A DNA stretch of 64,000 nt from Acidihalobacter_A sp037381185. Its GTDB lineage: Bacteria > Pseudomonadota > Gammaproteobacteria > DSM-5130 > Acidihalobacteraceae. The stretch spans positions 1 through 64,000 of the forward strand of contig NZ_JARRQY010000010.1 of the NCBI RefSeq assembly GCF_037381185.1. Direction: 5' to 3'. Positions within the stretch are counted from its first letter, which is position 1. Every line of letters starts with the position of its first letter. Position numbers and translations under genes: made by a program. The notes beneath the pieces are model-generated. The model ran no database searches, had not been told where the DNA came from, and was given only the letters and a program-made list of their open reading frames with translations. Shown here in pieces: positions 44,329 through 53,822 of this stretch.

Positions 44329-46215
44329 ATGAACCGTTTGTCCTTCAGCCAAAAGCTGTTGCTTTCGTTCGCCCTCTTGCTCGTGCTTGTGGTCGGCATC
44401 AACTCCTGGCTCTCCGAGAGTACTCTCAGCAAGACATCGAATGTCTATCTGCAGGAGATGGGGGACACCCTTGCGTATGCCGGCACCACGGATGTGGAGG
44501 AGTGGTTGCAGACGCGCCTCGACCTGCTGAAGGCCGTTGCCGGGCAGGTGACCAAGGTCGGCGACGACGCGCAGGCGCGCAGGATTTTCATGACCGCCAA
44601 GGAAGGGGGCGGTTTCAAGTCCGTATACGTCGGCACGACGAGTGGCAAGATGCTGATGGAGTCGACCCAGGATGAAGCCAAGCTGCCCGCAGGCTACGAT
44701 CCGCGCACGCGTTCCTGGTATAAGCAGGCCGAGCAGACCCAGCAGGCCGGTTTCACTCAGCCCCATGTCGACGCCAGCACCGGCCAGGTGCTGATCTCCG
44801 TCGTGGCGCCGGTTACCACGGGCGACTATCGAGGCGTTGTCGCCGCCGATATCCCGCTGTCGGCCCTGGACGGGATGCTCAAGCCTCTGGGCATCGGCCA
44901 GGACGGTTATGCCATTCTGGTCGATAAGGACGGCACCATCCTCTCCGCGCCGCAGCAGGATCTGTTCGGCAAGCCGATCAAGACTCTGCTGGGAACGGCT
45001 GCGCCGCTGGTTGCACAGACGCACTTCTACGGCATAGACGGTAAGGAATGGCGCGTGAGCTTTCATCCGGTAGAGGTTGCCGGTACGAAGTGGTACCTCG
45101 GCCTGCTGACCGAGCAGTCGGTGGTGGATAAGCCGTTGATCACGGCGCGCTGGCAGGTTGCGCTGGTGACCCTGATCGGTCTGGCGCTTGCTTTGGTGAT
45201 CCTGTACCTCAGCTTGCGTACGCTGCTGCAACCCGTGCGTATGCTGCTGGCCGCGTTGCACGATCTCGCCAGCGGCGAAGCCGATCTGACGCGGCGGCTT
45301 ACGGCGCATACTTCGGATGAGTTCGGCGAAATGGCTGAGGCCTTCAATCGTTTCGTCGAGCGCATCCACCAGTCCTTCGGGCAGGTGGCCGGATCGACCT
45401 CGCAGCTGGCTGCGGCCGCCGAGGAGCTTTCTGGTACCAGCGAGGAGGTCAGCCGCACCGTCGATCGCCAGCAGAGTGAGACCGAGCAGGTGGCCACGGC
45501 GATGAACGAGATGTCGGCTACGGTCAATGAGGTGGCAAAGAATGCCGCGGACGCCGCGCGTTCGGCCAAGGAGGCGCAGGAAAACACCTCCGATTCAGCA
45601 CATCTGGTGGAGGTCAACGCCAACAATATGCGGCAGTTGGCCGGAGAGATCGAAAATGCCAGCCAGATCATCGATGAGCTGCGCCGTGGTACGGAGTCGA
45701 TCGATAAGGTTCTCGAGGTCATCAACAGCATCTCGGAACAGACCAATCTGCTGGCGCTGAACGCGGCGATCGAGGCGGCGCGCGCCGGCGAGCATGGGCG
45801 AGGTTTCGCTGTGGTTGCGGATGAGGTGCGTACGCTGGCGCGGCGCACCCAGGACTCGACGGCGGAAATCCAGACCATGATCGAGAGCTTGCAGAGCGGG
45901 GCGCAGAATGCGGTGCATGCCATTGGGCAGGGCCGTGACCGGGCGCATGAGAGCGCTGAACGGGCGAGCGAGAACAGTGCCCTGCTCAAGGCGACGACCG
46001 AGGCCGTGTCCCGTATCAACGACATGAATGCGATGATCGCCAGTGCGGCCGAGGAACAGTCGGCAGTAGCAGAGGAGATCAATCGCAACGTCGCCAACAT
46101 CAATCAGGCCGGCGACGAAAGCGTACAGGGTGTGCGGCAGGTCGCCACGGCGAGTGATGAGCTTGCTCGTCTCGCGGCGCAGCTGCAGTCGCTGGTCGGC
46201 GGCTTCAAGATCTGA
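44329..46215 (+). CDS. Methyl-accepting chemotaxis protein with a dCache-type sensor
   Basis: 628 residues from the ATG at 44329. TM1 at about 10-30, a periplasmic double-Cache-like domain at about 35-280 (DPRTRSWYKQAEQTQQAGF is the Cache ligand-binding motif; VLISVVAPVTTGDYRGVVAADI follows), TM2 at about 285-305 and a HAMP domain. The cytoplasmic hairpin has the invariant tip EVINSISEQTNLLALNAAIEAARAGEHGRGFAVVADEVRTLA. There is no C-terminal CheR-tethering pentapeptide. dCache receptors of this type often sense amino acids or organic acids. It is preceded by a sigma28-type promoter, so it belongs to the late flagellar regulon. Confidence 0.92.
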   Translation: MNRLSFSQKLLLSFALLLVLVVGINSWLSESTLSKTSNVYLQEMGDTLAYAGTTDVEEWLQTRLDLLKAVAGQVTKVGDDAQARRIFMTAKEGGGFKSVYVGTTSGKMLMESTQDEAKLPAGYDPRTRSWYKQAEQTQQAGFTQPHVDASTGQVLISVVAPVTTGDYRGVVAADIPLSALDGMLKPLGIGQDGYAILVDKDGTILSAPQQDLFGKPIKTLLGTAAPLVAQTHFYGIDGKEWRVSFHPVEVAGTKWYLGLLTEQSVVDKPLITARWQVALVTLIGLALALVILYLSLRTLLQPVRMLLAALHDLASGEADLTRRLTAHTSDEFGEMAEAFNRFVERIHQSFGQVAGSTSQLAAAAEELSGTSEEVSRTVDRQQSETEQVATAMNEMSATVNEVAKNAADAARSAKEAQENTSDSAHLVEVNANNMRQLAGEIENASQIIDELRRGTESIDKVLEVINSISEQTNLLALNAAIEAARAGEHGRGFAVVADEVRTLARRTQDSTAEIQTMIESLQSGAQNAVHAIGQGRDRAHESAERASENSALLKATTEAVSRINDMNAMIASAAEEQSAVAEEINRNVANINQAGDESVQGVRQVATASDELARLAAQLQSLVGGFKI

Positions 46216-46493
46216 AACGCGTTTGTTCTTAAGGCGTGGCCGGTTCCCTATCCGGCTGCGTCGCCCGCCGTTCTCCGGGCTAGTCGACGCAAAGTCGAAT
46301 TCTTGACGTAAAGTTTTTCTTCTACGCACTGACGCCGATCTTTTGACGTCGGCAAGCGGCCAGCCGCCGTTTGCCGCGTGGCGGTGACGCATTGCCGCTC
46401 GCGCGTGTCCAACGCTCTTCACGGCCCGCCGTTGTTGTCTTCGCCTGGGCTCCAAGCCCTGTGCCGACACGTATTCACAGTCATATTCGATGC
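46216..46493. other. Gap between the chemoreceptor gene and flgB
   Basis: No gene was seen. The stretch holds separate TAAAGTTT and GCCGATC boxes at 46309-46340 at the wrong spacing for FliA. The effective promoter of flgB appears to be the sigma54-type site at 46494. Confidence 0.5.
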
Positions 46494-46510
46494 TTGGCAT
46501 CCAAATTGCT
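46494..46510 (+). promoter_or_regulatory. Sigma54 (RpoN)-type promoter of the flgB operon
   Basis: TTGGCATCCAAATTGCT at 46494-46510 matches the -24/-12 consensus TGGCAC-N5-TTGC with the required GG-N10-GC spacing (GG 46496-46497, GC 46508-46509). It predicts a start near 46521, 26 bp before flgB. FleQ/FlrC-type control is expected. Confidence 0.75.
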
Positions 46511-46546
46511 TTTCCCTGTCGAGTAGAACATCACAGGACGCGAAAC

Positions 46547-46948
46547 ATGCCGTTCTCCATCGACAAAGCGCTGGCCACGTTTCCCCAGGCACTGCAGTTG
46601 GAAACCAAGCGGGCGGAGCTACTGGCCTCTAACATCGCCAATGCCGACACGCCGGACTACAAGGCGCGCGACATCAACTTCAAGGCGGCATTGCAGGCGG
46701 CGCGAGGTCAGCCTCAAGGTTTGCCACTGGCGCCTACGGATTCCGGTGTGAGTCTGCAGGCGGTCGGACAGAGCGGGACCGCGCAAGTGATGTACCAGGT
46801 GCCGCTGCAGCCTTCGCTGGACGGCAATACGGTGGACTTGCAGCGTAACCAGGCCGAGTTCGGGGAAAACGCCTTGCGTTACCAGGCGACGCTGAGTTTT
46901 CTCGGCAGTCGCATCAGCGGTCTGCGCAAGGCTTTGACGGGGCAATAA
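46547..46948 (+). CDS. flgB: Flagellar basal-body rod protein FlgB
   Basis: 133 residues, AGGA 9 bp before the ATG. Proximal rod protein exported by the flagellar type III system. It has the rod-protein motif LLASNIANADTPDYKARDINF and a helical C-terminus (ALRYQATLSFLGSRISGLRKAL). It is the first gene of a continuous flgB-to-flgL run directly behind the sigma54-type promoter. Confidence 0.95.
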   Translation: MPFSIDKALATFPQALQLETKRAELLASNIANADTPDYKARDINFKAALQAARGQPQGLPLAPTDSGVSLQAVGQSGTAQVMYQVPLQPSLDGNTVDLQRNQAEFGENALRYQATLSFLGSRISGLRKALTGQ

Positions 46949-46951
46949 ACC

Positions 46952-47383
46952 ATGAGTCTCTACAACATTTTCGGTATTGCCGGATCGGGCATGAGTGCGC
47001 AGAGCGTGCGGCTAAACACGGTCGCCAGCAATCTGGCCAACGCCAACGACGTCGCGGGCAGTGAGAAAGACGCCTATCGCGCCCGCCAGCCGGTGTTCAA
47101 GGCCGTGCTGAAAGACGCTCAGGGTGGTGGCGGCGTCGCTGAGCAGGCCGCTGTGGGCGTTCAGGTGACCGAGATTCAGCAAAGCGAGGCGCCGGTGCGC
47201 AAGGAATATCAACCGGGCAATCCGTTGGCCGACAAGGAAGGTTACGTCTACACCTCGAACGTCAACACCGTCGAGCAGATGGCCAACATGATCTCCGCGT
47301 CGCGCAGCTATCAGAGCAACGTCAACGTGGTGAGTACTACACAGCAACTGTTGCTCAACACGCTGCAGCTGGCGAACAAATAA
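46952..47383 (+). CDS. flgC: Flagellar basal-body rod protein FlgC
   Basis: 143 residues, 3 bp after flgB. Rod subunit with the N-terminal signature GSGMSAQSVRLNTVASNLAN, and the C-terminal NVNTVEQMANMISASRSYQSNVNV shared by axial proteins. Normal length for the family. Confidence 0.95.
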   Translation: MSLYNIFGIAGSGMSAQSVRLNTVASNLANANDVAGSEKDAYRARQPVFKAVLKDAQGGGGVAEQAAVGVQVTEIQQSEAPVRKEYQPGNPLADKEGYVYTSNVNTVEQMANMISASRSYQSNVNVVSTTQQLLLNTLQLANK

Positions 47384-47403
47384 TCCGCCCTGGAGGCCGG
47401 AAC

Positions 47404-48105
47404 ATGACAGTCGCAACCAGTAACACCTCCGCGTACAGCACCTATCAGCAGTTGGGGCTCGCACCGTCCACATCGAGCACCTCGTCGGGGGTCAGCGGTA
47501 CGGGTGCGTTGGGTGAGGACGCTTTCCTCAAGCTGATGGTCACCGAGATTCAGAACCAGGATCCGACCAAGCCCGTCGACAGTCAGAGCTTTCTCGCCCA
47601 GTTGGCCCAGTTCAGCTCGGTGACCGGCATCCAGAACCTGCAGAAGACCGTCACCAATCTGGCCGGCTCGCTGACCACCAGTCAGTCGCTGCAGGCAGCC
47701 AGTCTGGTCGGCCACAACGTCCTGGTGCCTGCCAAGCAGGCGGAGTTGCCCGCGAGCGGTGGACTGAGCGGGGCGGTCGATGTGAGCACAGCCGCGCAAC
47801 GCGTCGTCGTCGGCGTGTACAGCGCCAGCGGACAGCTGGTCAAACAGATCGACCTGGGGGCGCAGTCCGCTGGATTGGCCGGTTTTACCTGGGACGGCAC
47901 CGACAGCAACGGTACGCCCATGCCGGCGGGTACTTATGCCATTCGCGCCGAGGCCGCTGTCGACGGAAAAGCCGAGGCAATGGATACCCTGGCCAGCACG
48001 CGCGTCAATAGCGTCACCTTGGGCAGCAACGGCGGTTCGATAACCCTGGGTCTGGCTGACGGGCTCGGGAACGTGGATCTCTCGAAAGTGCGGCAGATCA
48101 GTTGA
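47404..48105 (+). CDS. flgD: Flagellar hook-capping scaffold FlgD
   Basis: 233 residues. The N-terminal scaffold motif FLKLMVTEIQNQDPTKPVDSQSF is diagnostic. The C-terminal FlgD Ig-like and Tudor-like domains are visible in FTWDGTDSNGTPMPAGTYAI. It caps the growing hook so that FlgE subunits polymerise. Confidence 0.95.
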   Translation: MTVATSNTSAYSTYQQLGLAPSTSSTSSGVSGTGALGEDAFLKLMVTEIQNQDPTKPVDSQSFLAQLAQFSSVTGIQNLQKTVTNLAGSLTTSQSLQAASLVGHNVLVPAKQAELPASGGLSGAVDVSTAAQRVVVGVYSASGQLVKQIDLGAQSAGLAGFTWDGTDSNGTPMPAGTYAIRAEAAVDGKAEAMDTLASTRVNSVTLGSNGGSITLGLADGLGNVDLSKVRQIS

Positions 48106-48140
48106 GCGGAATAAGTACTCGTTTCTAAGGAGCAAACGAC

Positions 48141-49409
48141 ATGGCATTCGGAACAGCATTGACCGGCTTGAACGCCGCCTCCGAGGCGCTGAACGTTACC
48201 GGTAACAACATTGCCAATGCGGGCACCACCGGTTTCAAGCGCTCGCGTGCCGAGTTCGGCGATATCTATTCGACAGCCTACGGAGGTATGAGCAATCGCT
48301 CTGTTGGCTCCGGCGTTCAGCTGCAGGCGGTGACACAGCACTTCACCCAGGGCTCGATGAATAACACCGGCAACAGTCTGGATCTGGCGGTCAACGGCAA
48401 GGGATTCTTCGTTTTCAGCGATCAGGGCAGCCAGGTGTACAGCAGGGCGGGTGCCCTGCAGGTCGACCGGGACGGCTACGTGGTCAACTCGCAGGGCCAG
48501 CGCCTGCAGGTTTACGCGCCGATCAGCAATTCGGGCAGCAGTCCTACCTTCAACCAGGGCAATCTGACCGATGTGCAGCTGTCGACCAGCGCTGGAACTC
48601 CGCAGGCGACCAGCAATGTTTCCGCTCTATTGGATCTGAGCGCGCAGGCATCCGATCTGGGGGCGGGCACCATCAATCCCAGCGATGCGACGAGCTACAC
48701 CTATTCGACTCCTGCCACGATCTACGACTCGCTGGGCTCGCCGCACACCGCGATCATGTATTTCCGCAAGGACACCACGACGCCGTCAACCACCACCACC
48801 GCGGGATCGTCGACCTGGGACGTTCTGACCCAGGTTGACGGCAACACCGTGACGACCGGCGGTGCCAACCAGACTCAGATCACGTTTGACGACAACGGTA
48901 GTCTGACCTCTCCCGCCAATGGTCAGATTGCCTACGACGCCTACTCGCCTTCCACCGGCGCGTCGCCACTGAACCTGACTCTGGATCTGACCGGTACCTC
49001 CATGTTCGGCGATACCAACAGCGTCAACAGCCTGACCCAAAATGGTTATACCTCCGGGCGCCTGTCCGGCATCGACGTCAGCGGTACCGGCGTTATCTCG
49101 GCCCGCTACACCAACGGCCAGTCGCAGGCGCTGGGCCAGGTGGCCCTGGCTGATTTCGCCAATCCGCAAGGTTTGCAGCCGGTCGGCAATACGGCCTGGG
49201 CGCAGACCTTCGCCTCCGGTGACGTCCGGCTTGGCGCGCCCGGTAGCGGTACCTTCGGGCAGGTGCAGTCCGGCTCGCTGGAGAACTCCAACGTCGATCT
49301 GGCCAAGCAATTGGTCAATTTGATCACGGAACAGCGCGACTATCAGGCCAATGCGAAAGTCATCACTACTGCCAACACCGTCACGCAGACCATCATCCAG
49401 ATGAGCTGA
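48141..49409 (+). CDS. flgE: Flagellar hook protein FlgE
   Basis: 422 residues, AAGGAG before the ATG. N-terminal FGTALTGLNAASEALNVTGNNIAN and the C-terminal SLENSNVDLAKQLVNLITEQRDYQANAKVI are the paired D0 helices of hook protein. The central Ser/Thr/Gly-rich part forms the outer domains. It polymerises into the hook. Confidence 0.95.
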   Translation: MAFGTALTGLNAASEALNVTGNNIANAGTTGFKRSRAEFGDIYSTAYGGMSNRSVGSGVQLQAVTQHFTQGSMNNTGNSLDLAVNGKGFFVFSDQGSQVYSRAGALQVDRDGYVVNSQGQRLQVYAPISNSGSSPTFNQGNLTDVQLSTSAGTPQATSNVSALLDLSAQASDLGAGTINPSDATSYTYSTPATIYDSLGSPHTAIMYFRKDTTTPSTTTTAGSSTWDVLTQVDGNTVTTGGANQTQITFDDNGSLTSPANGQIAYDAYSPSTGASPLNLTLDLTGTSMFGDTNSVNSLTQNGYTSGRLSGIDVSGTGVISARYTNGQSQALGQVALADFANPQGLQPVGNTAWAQTFASGDVRLGAPGSGTFGQVQSGSLENSNVDLAKQLVNLITEQRDYQANAKVITTANTVTQTIIQMS

Positions 49410-49441
49410 CCGGGAGTTGATGCACACAGCGAGGCAGACCT

Positions 49442-50182
49442 ATGGACCGCATGCTGTACATCGGGATGTCGGGCGCCAAGGAGATCATGCTCCAGCAGGC
49501 GAACACGACCAACAACCTGGCCAATGCCAGCACGGTCGGCTTCAAGCGTGATATGGAGGCGTTCAAGGCCGTTCCCATTGACGGGCCCGGCTATGCCAGC
49601 CGCGTTTATACGCAGGACCAGGGCGTGGGCACGGACTTCAGCGCAGGGCCCCTTATCTCGACCGGCAATCCGTTGGACATTGCGGTCAAGGGGCAGGGCT
49701 GGATCGCCGTGCAGGGGCCGAACGGGCGCGAGGCTTACACACGCGCCGGCCAGCTCAAGATCGACGGCAACGGCATGCTGACCACCAGCCAGGGCTATCC
49801 GGTGATGGGCAGCTCGGGGCCGATTTCCATTCCTCCTAGCGAAAAAATCGACATCGGCACCGACGGCACCATCACCGTGCAACCGAACGGTCAGAAGCCC
49901 AATGCCCTGGCGGTGGTCGACCGCATCAAGCTGGTCAATCCGCCCGAGGCCGATCTCGTGAAGAGCGTTTCGGGACTGATGGAGACGCGCAACGGCGCGC
50001 CGGTGGCCGCGGACGCCAGCGTCAGCGTCGAGACCGGTATGGTCGAGGGCAGCAACGTCAACACGGTCGAAAGCATGGTGCGCATGATTTCGCTGGCGCG
50101 GCAGTACGAGCTGCAGGTCAAGACAATGAAGACCGCCGAACAGAACGATCAGGCGAGCGCGCAGCTCATCCGCCTCGGCTGA
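49442..50182 (+). CDS. flgF: Flagellar basal-body rod protein FlgF
   Basis: 246 residues. N-terminal LYIGMSGAKEIMLQQANTTNNLAN and C-terminal NVNTVESMVRMISLARQYELQVK identify FlgF, a proximal rod component. It is shorter than FlgG and lacks the distal-rod insert. It lies 32 bp after flgE. Confidence 0.94.
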   Translation: MDRMLYIGMSGAKEIMLQQANTTNNLANASTVGFKRDMEAFKAVPIDGPGYASRVYTQDQGVGTDFSAGPLISTGNPLDIAVKGQGWIAVQGPNGREAYTRAGQLKIDGNGMLTTSQGYPVMGSSGPISIPPSEKIDIGTDGTITVQPNGQKPNALAVVDRIKLVNPPEADLVKSVSGLMETRNGAPVAADASVSVETGMVEGSNVNTVESMVRMISLARQYELQVKTMKTAEQNDQASAQLIRLG

Positions 50183-50206
50183 CATTCACTTTAGGAGACT
50201 CCATCC

Positions 50207-50992
50207 ATGAATCCCGCACTCTGGATCGCCAAGACCGGACTCGATGCGCAGCAGACCAACATGGACGTCATCGCCAATAATCTGGCGAACGTCAACACCA
50301 CCGGTTTCAAGAAAGGGCGTGCGAGCTTCGAGGATCTGCTCTATCAGAATGTCCGCCAGCCCGGCGGGCAGTCCACCCAGAACACGCAACTGCCCTCGGG
50401 CCTGATGCTCGGCACCGGCGTGCGCATCGGCTCCACGGAGAAGATATTCACCGAGGGCAACATTGTGCAGACCGGTAACAATCTGGACATGGCCATCCAG
50501 GGCCAGGGTTTTTTCCAGATCCTGATGCCCGACGGCAGCACGGCCTACACGCGCGACGGCTCCTTCCAGCTCGACAGCAACGGGCAGATCGTCACTTCCA
50601 ACGGCTACCCGTTGCAGCCCGCGATCACGGTGCCGGCCAACACTCAGAGCCTGACCATCGGCTCGGACGGTACGGTTACCGCTACCGTGGCGGGCAGCAA
50701 CACGCCGACGCAGGTTGGGACAGTGCAGCTCAGCAACTTCATCAATCCCGCCGGCCTGCAGCCGATCGGGCAAAATCTGTTCCAGGAGACCGCCGCTAGC
50801 GGCGCGGCGCAGAGCGGCACCCCGGGGCTGACCGGTCTGGGAACCCTGCAGCAGGGGGCGCTGGAGACGTCCAACGTCAACACTGTGGAGTCGCTGGTCA
50901 ACATGATCGAGACGCAGCGAGCCTACGAGATCAACTCGAAGGCCATCTCCACTACCGATCAGATGCTGCAGTACGTGAACAACAACCTTTGA
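50207..50992 (+). CDS. flgG: Flagellar distal rod protein FlgG
   Basis: 261 residues, the usual FlgG length. Signatures are LWIAKTGLDAQQTNMDVIANNLANVNTTGFKKGRA split over the first 40 residues, and GALETSNVNTVESLVNMIETQRAYEINSKAI at the end. It forms the drive-shaft part of the rod. AGGAGA precedes the ATG. Confidence 0.95.
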   Translation: MNPALWIAKTGLDAQQTNMDVIANNLANVNTTGFKKGRASFEDLLYQNVRQPGGQSTQNTQLPSGLMLGTGVRIGSTEKIFTEGNIVQTGNNLDMAIQGQGFFQILMPDGSTAYTRDGSFQLDSNGQIVTSNGYPLQPAITVPANTQSLTIGSDGTVTATVAGSNTPTQVGTVQLSNFINPAGLQPIGQNLFQETAASGAAQSGTPGLTGLGTLQQGALETSNVNTVESLVNMIETQRAYEINSKAISTTDQMLQYVNNNL

Positions 50993-51003
50993 GCGAAGCG
51001 TTG

Positions 51004-51699
51004 ATGAAGCTGGTGTCGAGAGTACTGCTGTCCCTGTCCACCGCGGCGCTGCTGGCGCTGGGCGGCTGCTCGACCCTATTGAACGGCCCCATGCCGGGCA
51101 ACGACCAGAACTACGCTGCGGTTCTGCCGCTCCCGCCCAAGCCAGCCGACCAGAACAACGGTTCTGTGTATCAGCCGAACACTGCCGTGCCTCTGTTCTC
51201 CGATCAACGGGCCCACCGCGTCGGCGACCTGATCACGGTGGTGTTGGACGAAAGCACCAACGCGACGAAGTCTGCGGATACCTCGACCTCGCGCGACTCC
51301 AGCGTCAGCGTGGGCGCCTCGACTCTGCTCGGTGGCCCGATCGGGGTCGCCGGCACCGATCCGCTGCAGACCGGGCTTTCGAGCACGAACGGCTTTACCG
51401 GCAAGGGACAGTCCAGCCAGAGCAACACCATGACCGGCACAATCACCGTAACGGTCGCGCGGGTGTTGTCCAACGGGGATCTCGTGGTGCAGGGACAGAA
51501 ATGGCTGCAGATCAATCAGGGGCGCGAATACGTGCGCTTGCGGGGCATAGTGCGGCCAGCCGACATATCGCCGCAGAACACGGTTGATTCCACCAAGATC
51601 GCTGATGCGCACATCGGCTACAGTGGCCAGGGCATGGTCAACAACTCCAACCGCCCCGGCTGGCTGGTCCGCTTCTTCAACGCCTGGTGGCCGTTATGA
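51004..51699 (+). CDS. flgH: Flagellar L-ring lipoprotein FlgH
   Basis: 231 residues from the ATG at 51004. A TTG at 50989 overlapping flgG is possible but would lengthen the signal for no reason. Lipoprotein signal with lipobox LGGC (LLALGGCSTLL). The L-ring domain follows (SDQRAHRVGDLITVVLDESTNA, then RGIVRPADISPQNTVDSTKIADA). It forms the outer-membrane bushing of the flagellum. Confidence 0.94.
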   Translation: MKLVSRVLLSLSTAALLALGGCSTLLNGPMPGNDQNYAAVLPLPPKPADQNNGSVYQPNTAVPLFSDQRAHRVGDLITVVLDESTNATKSADTSTSRDSSVSVGASTLLGGPIGVAGTDPLQTGLSSTNGFTGKGQSSQSNTMTGTITVTVARVLSNGDLVVQGQKWLQINQGREYVRLRGIVRPADISPQNTVDSTKIADAHIGYSGQGMVNNSNRPGWLVRFFNAWWPL

Positions 51700-52829
51700 G
51701 TCTGCCTCGTCCGCTATTTCACCGGAACTTGCTGTTGGCGCTTGCGGCAGTACTTGCCTGTGCGCTTATGAGCGTGCCGGCACAGGCCGAGAAGGTGCGC
51801 AACCTGGCCAGCATCGCTGGTGTGCGCAGCAATCAGTTGGTCGGTTACGGCCTGGTCGTTGGCCTAGATGGAACGGGTGATCAGACCTCGCAGACGCCGT
51901 TCACCATCCAGAGCATCAAGAACATGCTGCTGCAGTTCGGGGTTTCGGTGCCGGCCGACACCAATCCTCAGCTCAAGAACGTCGCCGCGGTCATGGTCAG
52001 CGCATCGCTGCCGCCGTTCAGCAAACCCGGTCAGCACATCGACGTGACCGTTTCGTCCATCGGCAACGCCAAGAGCTTGCGCGGCGGCACCCTTCTGATG
52101 ACGCCGTTGCGCGGTGCCAATGGCCAGGTATACGCGCTGGCGCAGGGCAATATGGTGGTCGGCGGCTACGGGGCTCAGGGGGCCAGCGGCAGCAGCACGC
52201 AGGTCAATACGCTGACGGTAGGCCTAATTCCCAACGGCGCCAGCGTCGAGCGTAGCGTGCCGACCCCATTCGACCATGGCCAGTACATCACCCTCGACCT
52301 CAATACGCCGAGTTTCACCACTGCTGCACGGATGGCGCGGGCCATCAATCAGGCCGCAGGGCCGAACACCGCAGAGCCGATGGACGCGACCTCTGTGCGC
52401 GTTACCGCACCGGCCAAGGCCGGCCAGCGGGTGGCCTTCGTGTCCTTTCTCGAGAACCTCGAGGTCAATCCGGCCGCGCCGCGCGCACGCGTGGTGGTCA
52501 ACGCGCGTACCGGCACCGTCATCATCGGCTCCAACGTACGCGTGCTGCCGGCGGCGGTGGCGCACGGCAACCTGACCGTGACCATCAGCGAAAATCCGCA
52601 GGTGAGCCAACCTTCGGCCCTGTCCGGCGGGCAGACCACCGTGACGCCCAGTTCCAGCGTATCCGCCAAGCAGCAGAAGGCGCACGCCTTCGTGTTCAAG
52701 CCGGGAACCTCGCTGGACTCGATCGTGCGCGCGATCAACCAGGTGGGGGCAACGCCCGACGATCTGATCGCCATTCTCGAAGCGCTCAAAAAGGCTGGCG
52801 CGCTCAAGGCCCAGCTCGTGGTGATCTGA
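51696..52829 (+). CDS. flgI: Flagellar P-ring protein FlgI
   Basis: 377 residues from the ATG at 51696, overlapping the flgH stop by 4 bp. A Sec signal (LLLALAAVLACALMSVPAQA) is followed by the invariant VRNLASIAGVRSNQLVGYGL and NPQLKNVAAVMVSASLPPFS. The C-terminal SLDSIVRAINQVGATPDDLIAILEALKKAGAL is intact when read across two family segments. It assembles the periplasmic P-ring. Confidence 0.95.
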   Translation: MSLPRPLFHRNLLLALAAVLACALMSVPAQAEKVRNLASIAGVRSNQLVGYGLVVGLDGTGDQTSQTPFTIQSIKNMLLQFGVSVPADTNPQLKNVAAVMVSASLPPFSKPGQHIDVTVSSIGNAKSLRGGTLLMTPLRGANGQVYALAQGNMVVGGYGAQGASGSSTQVNTLTVGLIPNGASVERSVPTPFDHGQYITLDLNTPSFTTAARMARAINQAAGPNTAEPMDATSVRVTAPAKAGQRVAFVSFLENLEVNPAAPRARVVVNARTGTVIIGSNVRVLPAAVAHGNLTVTISENPQVSQPSALSGGQTTVTPSSSVSAKQQKAHAFVFKPGTSLDSIVRAINQVGATPDDLIAILEALKKAGALKAQLVVI

Positions 52830-52830
52830 C

Positions 52831-53781
52831 ATGACGCTGCCGACCGGTTCCGCCACGCTTGCCGCCACCTACACGGACTTTCAGGGCCTCGACAGCCTCA
52901 AGGCCGCGGCGCGGGCGCAGACGCCGGCGGCCAAGGTCGAGGCGGCGAAGCAGTTCGAGGCGCTGTTCATCCAGATGATGCTCAAGTCCATGCGCGACGC
53001 GACGCCGCATGACAGCTTGTTCGGCAGTTCGCAGGAACGACTCTATCAAGGGCTGTACGACCATCAGATCGCTTTGAATATGGCGCAGGGGCAGGGAATC
53101 GGACTGCGCTCGATGATCGAAAAGGCGCTGGGTGTGTCCGGTTCCCCCGAATCCTCGGCGAGCGGCACTTCAACCGCGGCCGTCGTGGCCCAGCGTGCCG
53201 CTACGCCTGATGCACCGGCAGCCGCAGCACAGGGCGCCACGGCGCAGACCCGGGCCGGCAGCTCCGACTGGCCGCCGGCCTCGCCGCAGGCATTCGTCGA
53301 GACCGTCATGCCCTATGCGCGTGCGGCAGCTGAGAAGCTCGGCGTTTCCCCGGAGGTGCTGGTCGCGCAGGCTGCGCTGGAGACCGGCTGGGGCAAGCAC
53401 GTGCCGGCGGCGGCGAACGGCGCCAGCAGCAACAATCTGTTCGGCATCAAGGCCGGCAAGGACTGGAGCGGCTCCCAGGTCAGCGTGCCGACGGTGGAAT
53501 ACCGCGACGGACTCGCCACCCGCGAACGTGCCAGTTTCCGCGCTTATCCGTCGATCGCGGCCAGCTTTTCCGATTACGCCAAGCTGATCTCGCAACACCC
53601 CCGCTATCAGCAGGCATTGGCCAATGCCGGCGATCCGGCGCAATACCTCGCGGGGCTGCAGCAGGCCGGGTACGCCACCGATCCCGCCTACGCCGCCAAG
53701 ATCGGCCACATTCTCGGGCGCGACGAATTTCTGGCGCTGTCCGCCGGGTTCAAGAATTCCGGCGACGCGTCGTTAACGTAA
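52831..53781 (+). CDS. flgJ: Flagellar rod-cap and peptidoglycan hydrolase FlgJ
   Basis: 316 residues with both gammaproteobacterial domains. The N-terminal rod-capping part (AKQFEALFIQMMLKSMRDA) runs to about residue 100. An Ala-rich linker follows. The C-terminal glucosaminidase domain is at about 150-310 (AQAALETGWGKHV with the catalytic Glu, then NNLFGIKAGKDWSG and YGSx-like YRDGLATRERASF). It opens the peptidoglycan for rod growth. Confidence 0.93.
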   Translation: MTLPTGSATLAATYTDFQGLDSLKAAARAQTPAAKVEAAKQFEALFIQMMLKSMRDATPHDSLFGSSQERLYQGLYDHQIALNMAQGQGIGLRSMIEKALGVSGSPESSASGTSTAAVVAQRAATPDAPAAAAQGATAQTRAGSSDWPPASPQAFVETVMPYARAAAEKLGVSPEVLVAQAALETGWGKHVPAAANGASSNNLFGIKAGKDWSGSQVSVPTVEYRDGLATRERASFRAYPSIAASFSDYAKLISQHPRYQQALANAGDPAQYLAGLQQAGYATDPAYAAKIGHILGRDEFLALSAGFKNSGDASLT

Positions 53782-53822
53782 GACATCAGTAGTGGCTGCA
53801 GCAGCGGCCACGGGAGACGGAG

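Noticed and set aside
46309..46340. TAAAGTTT and GCCGATC boxes upstream of flgB resembling a FliA promoter
   Set aside because: The boxes are 17 bp apart instead of 11, and a well-formed sigma54 site lies closer to flgB.
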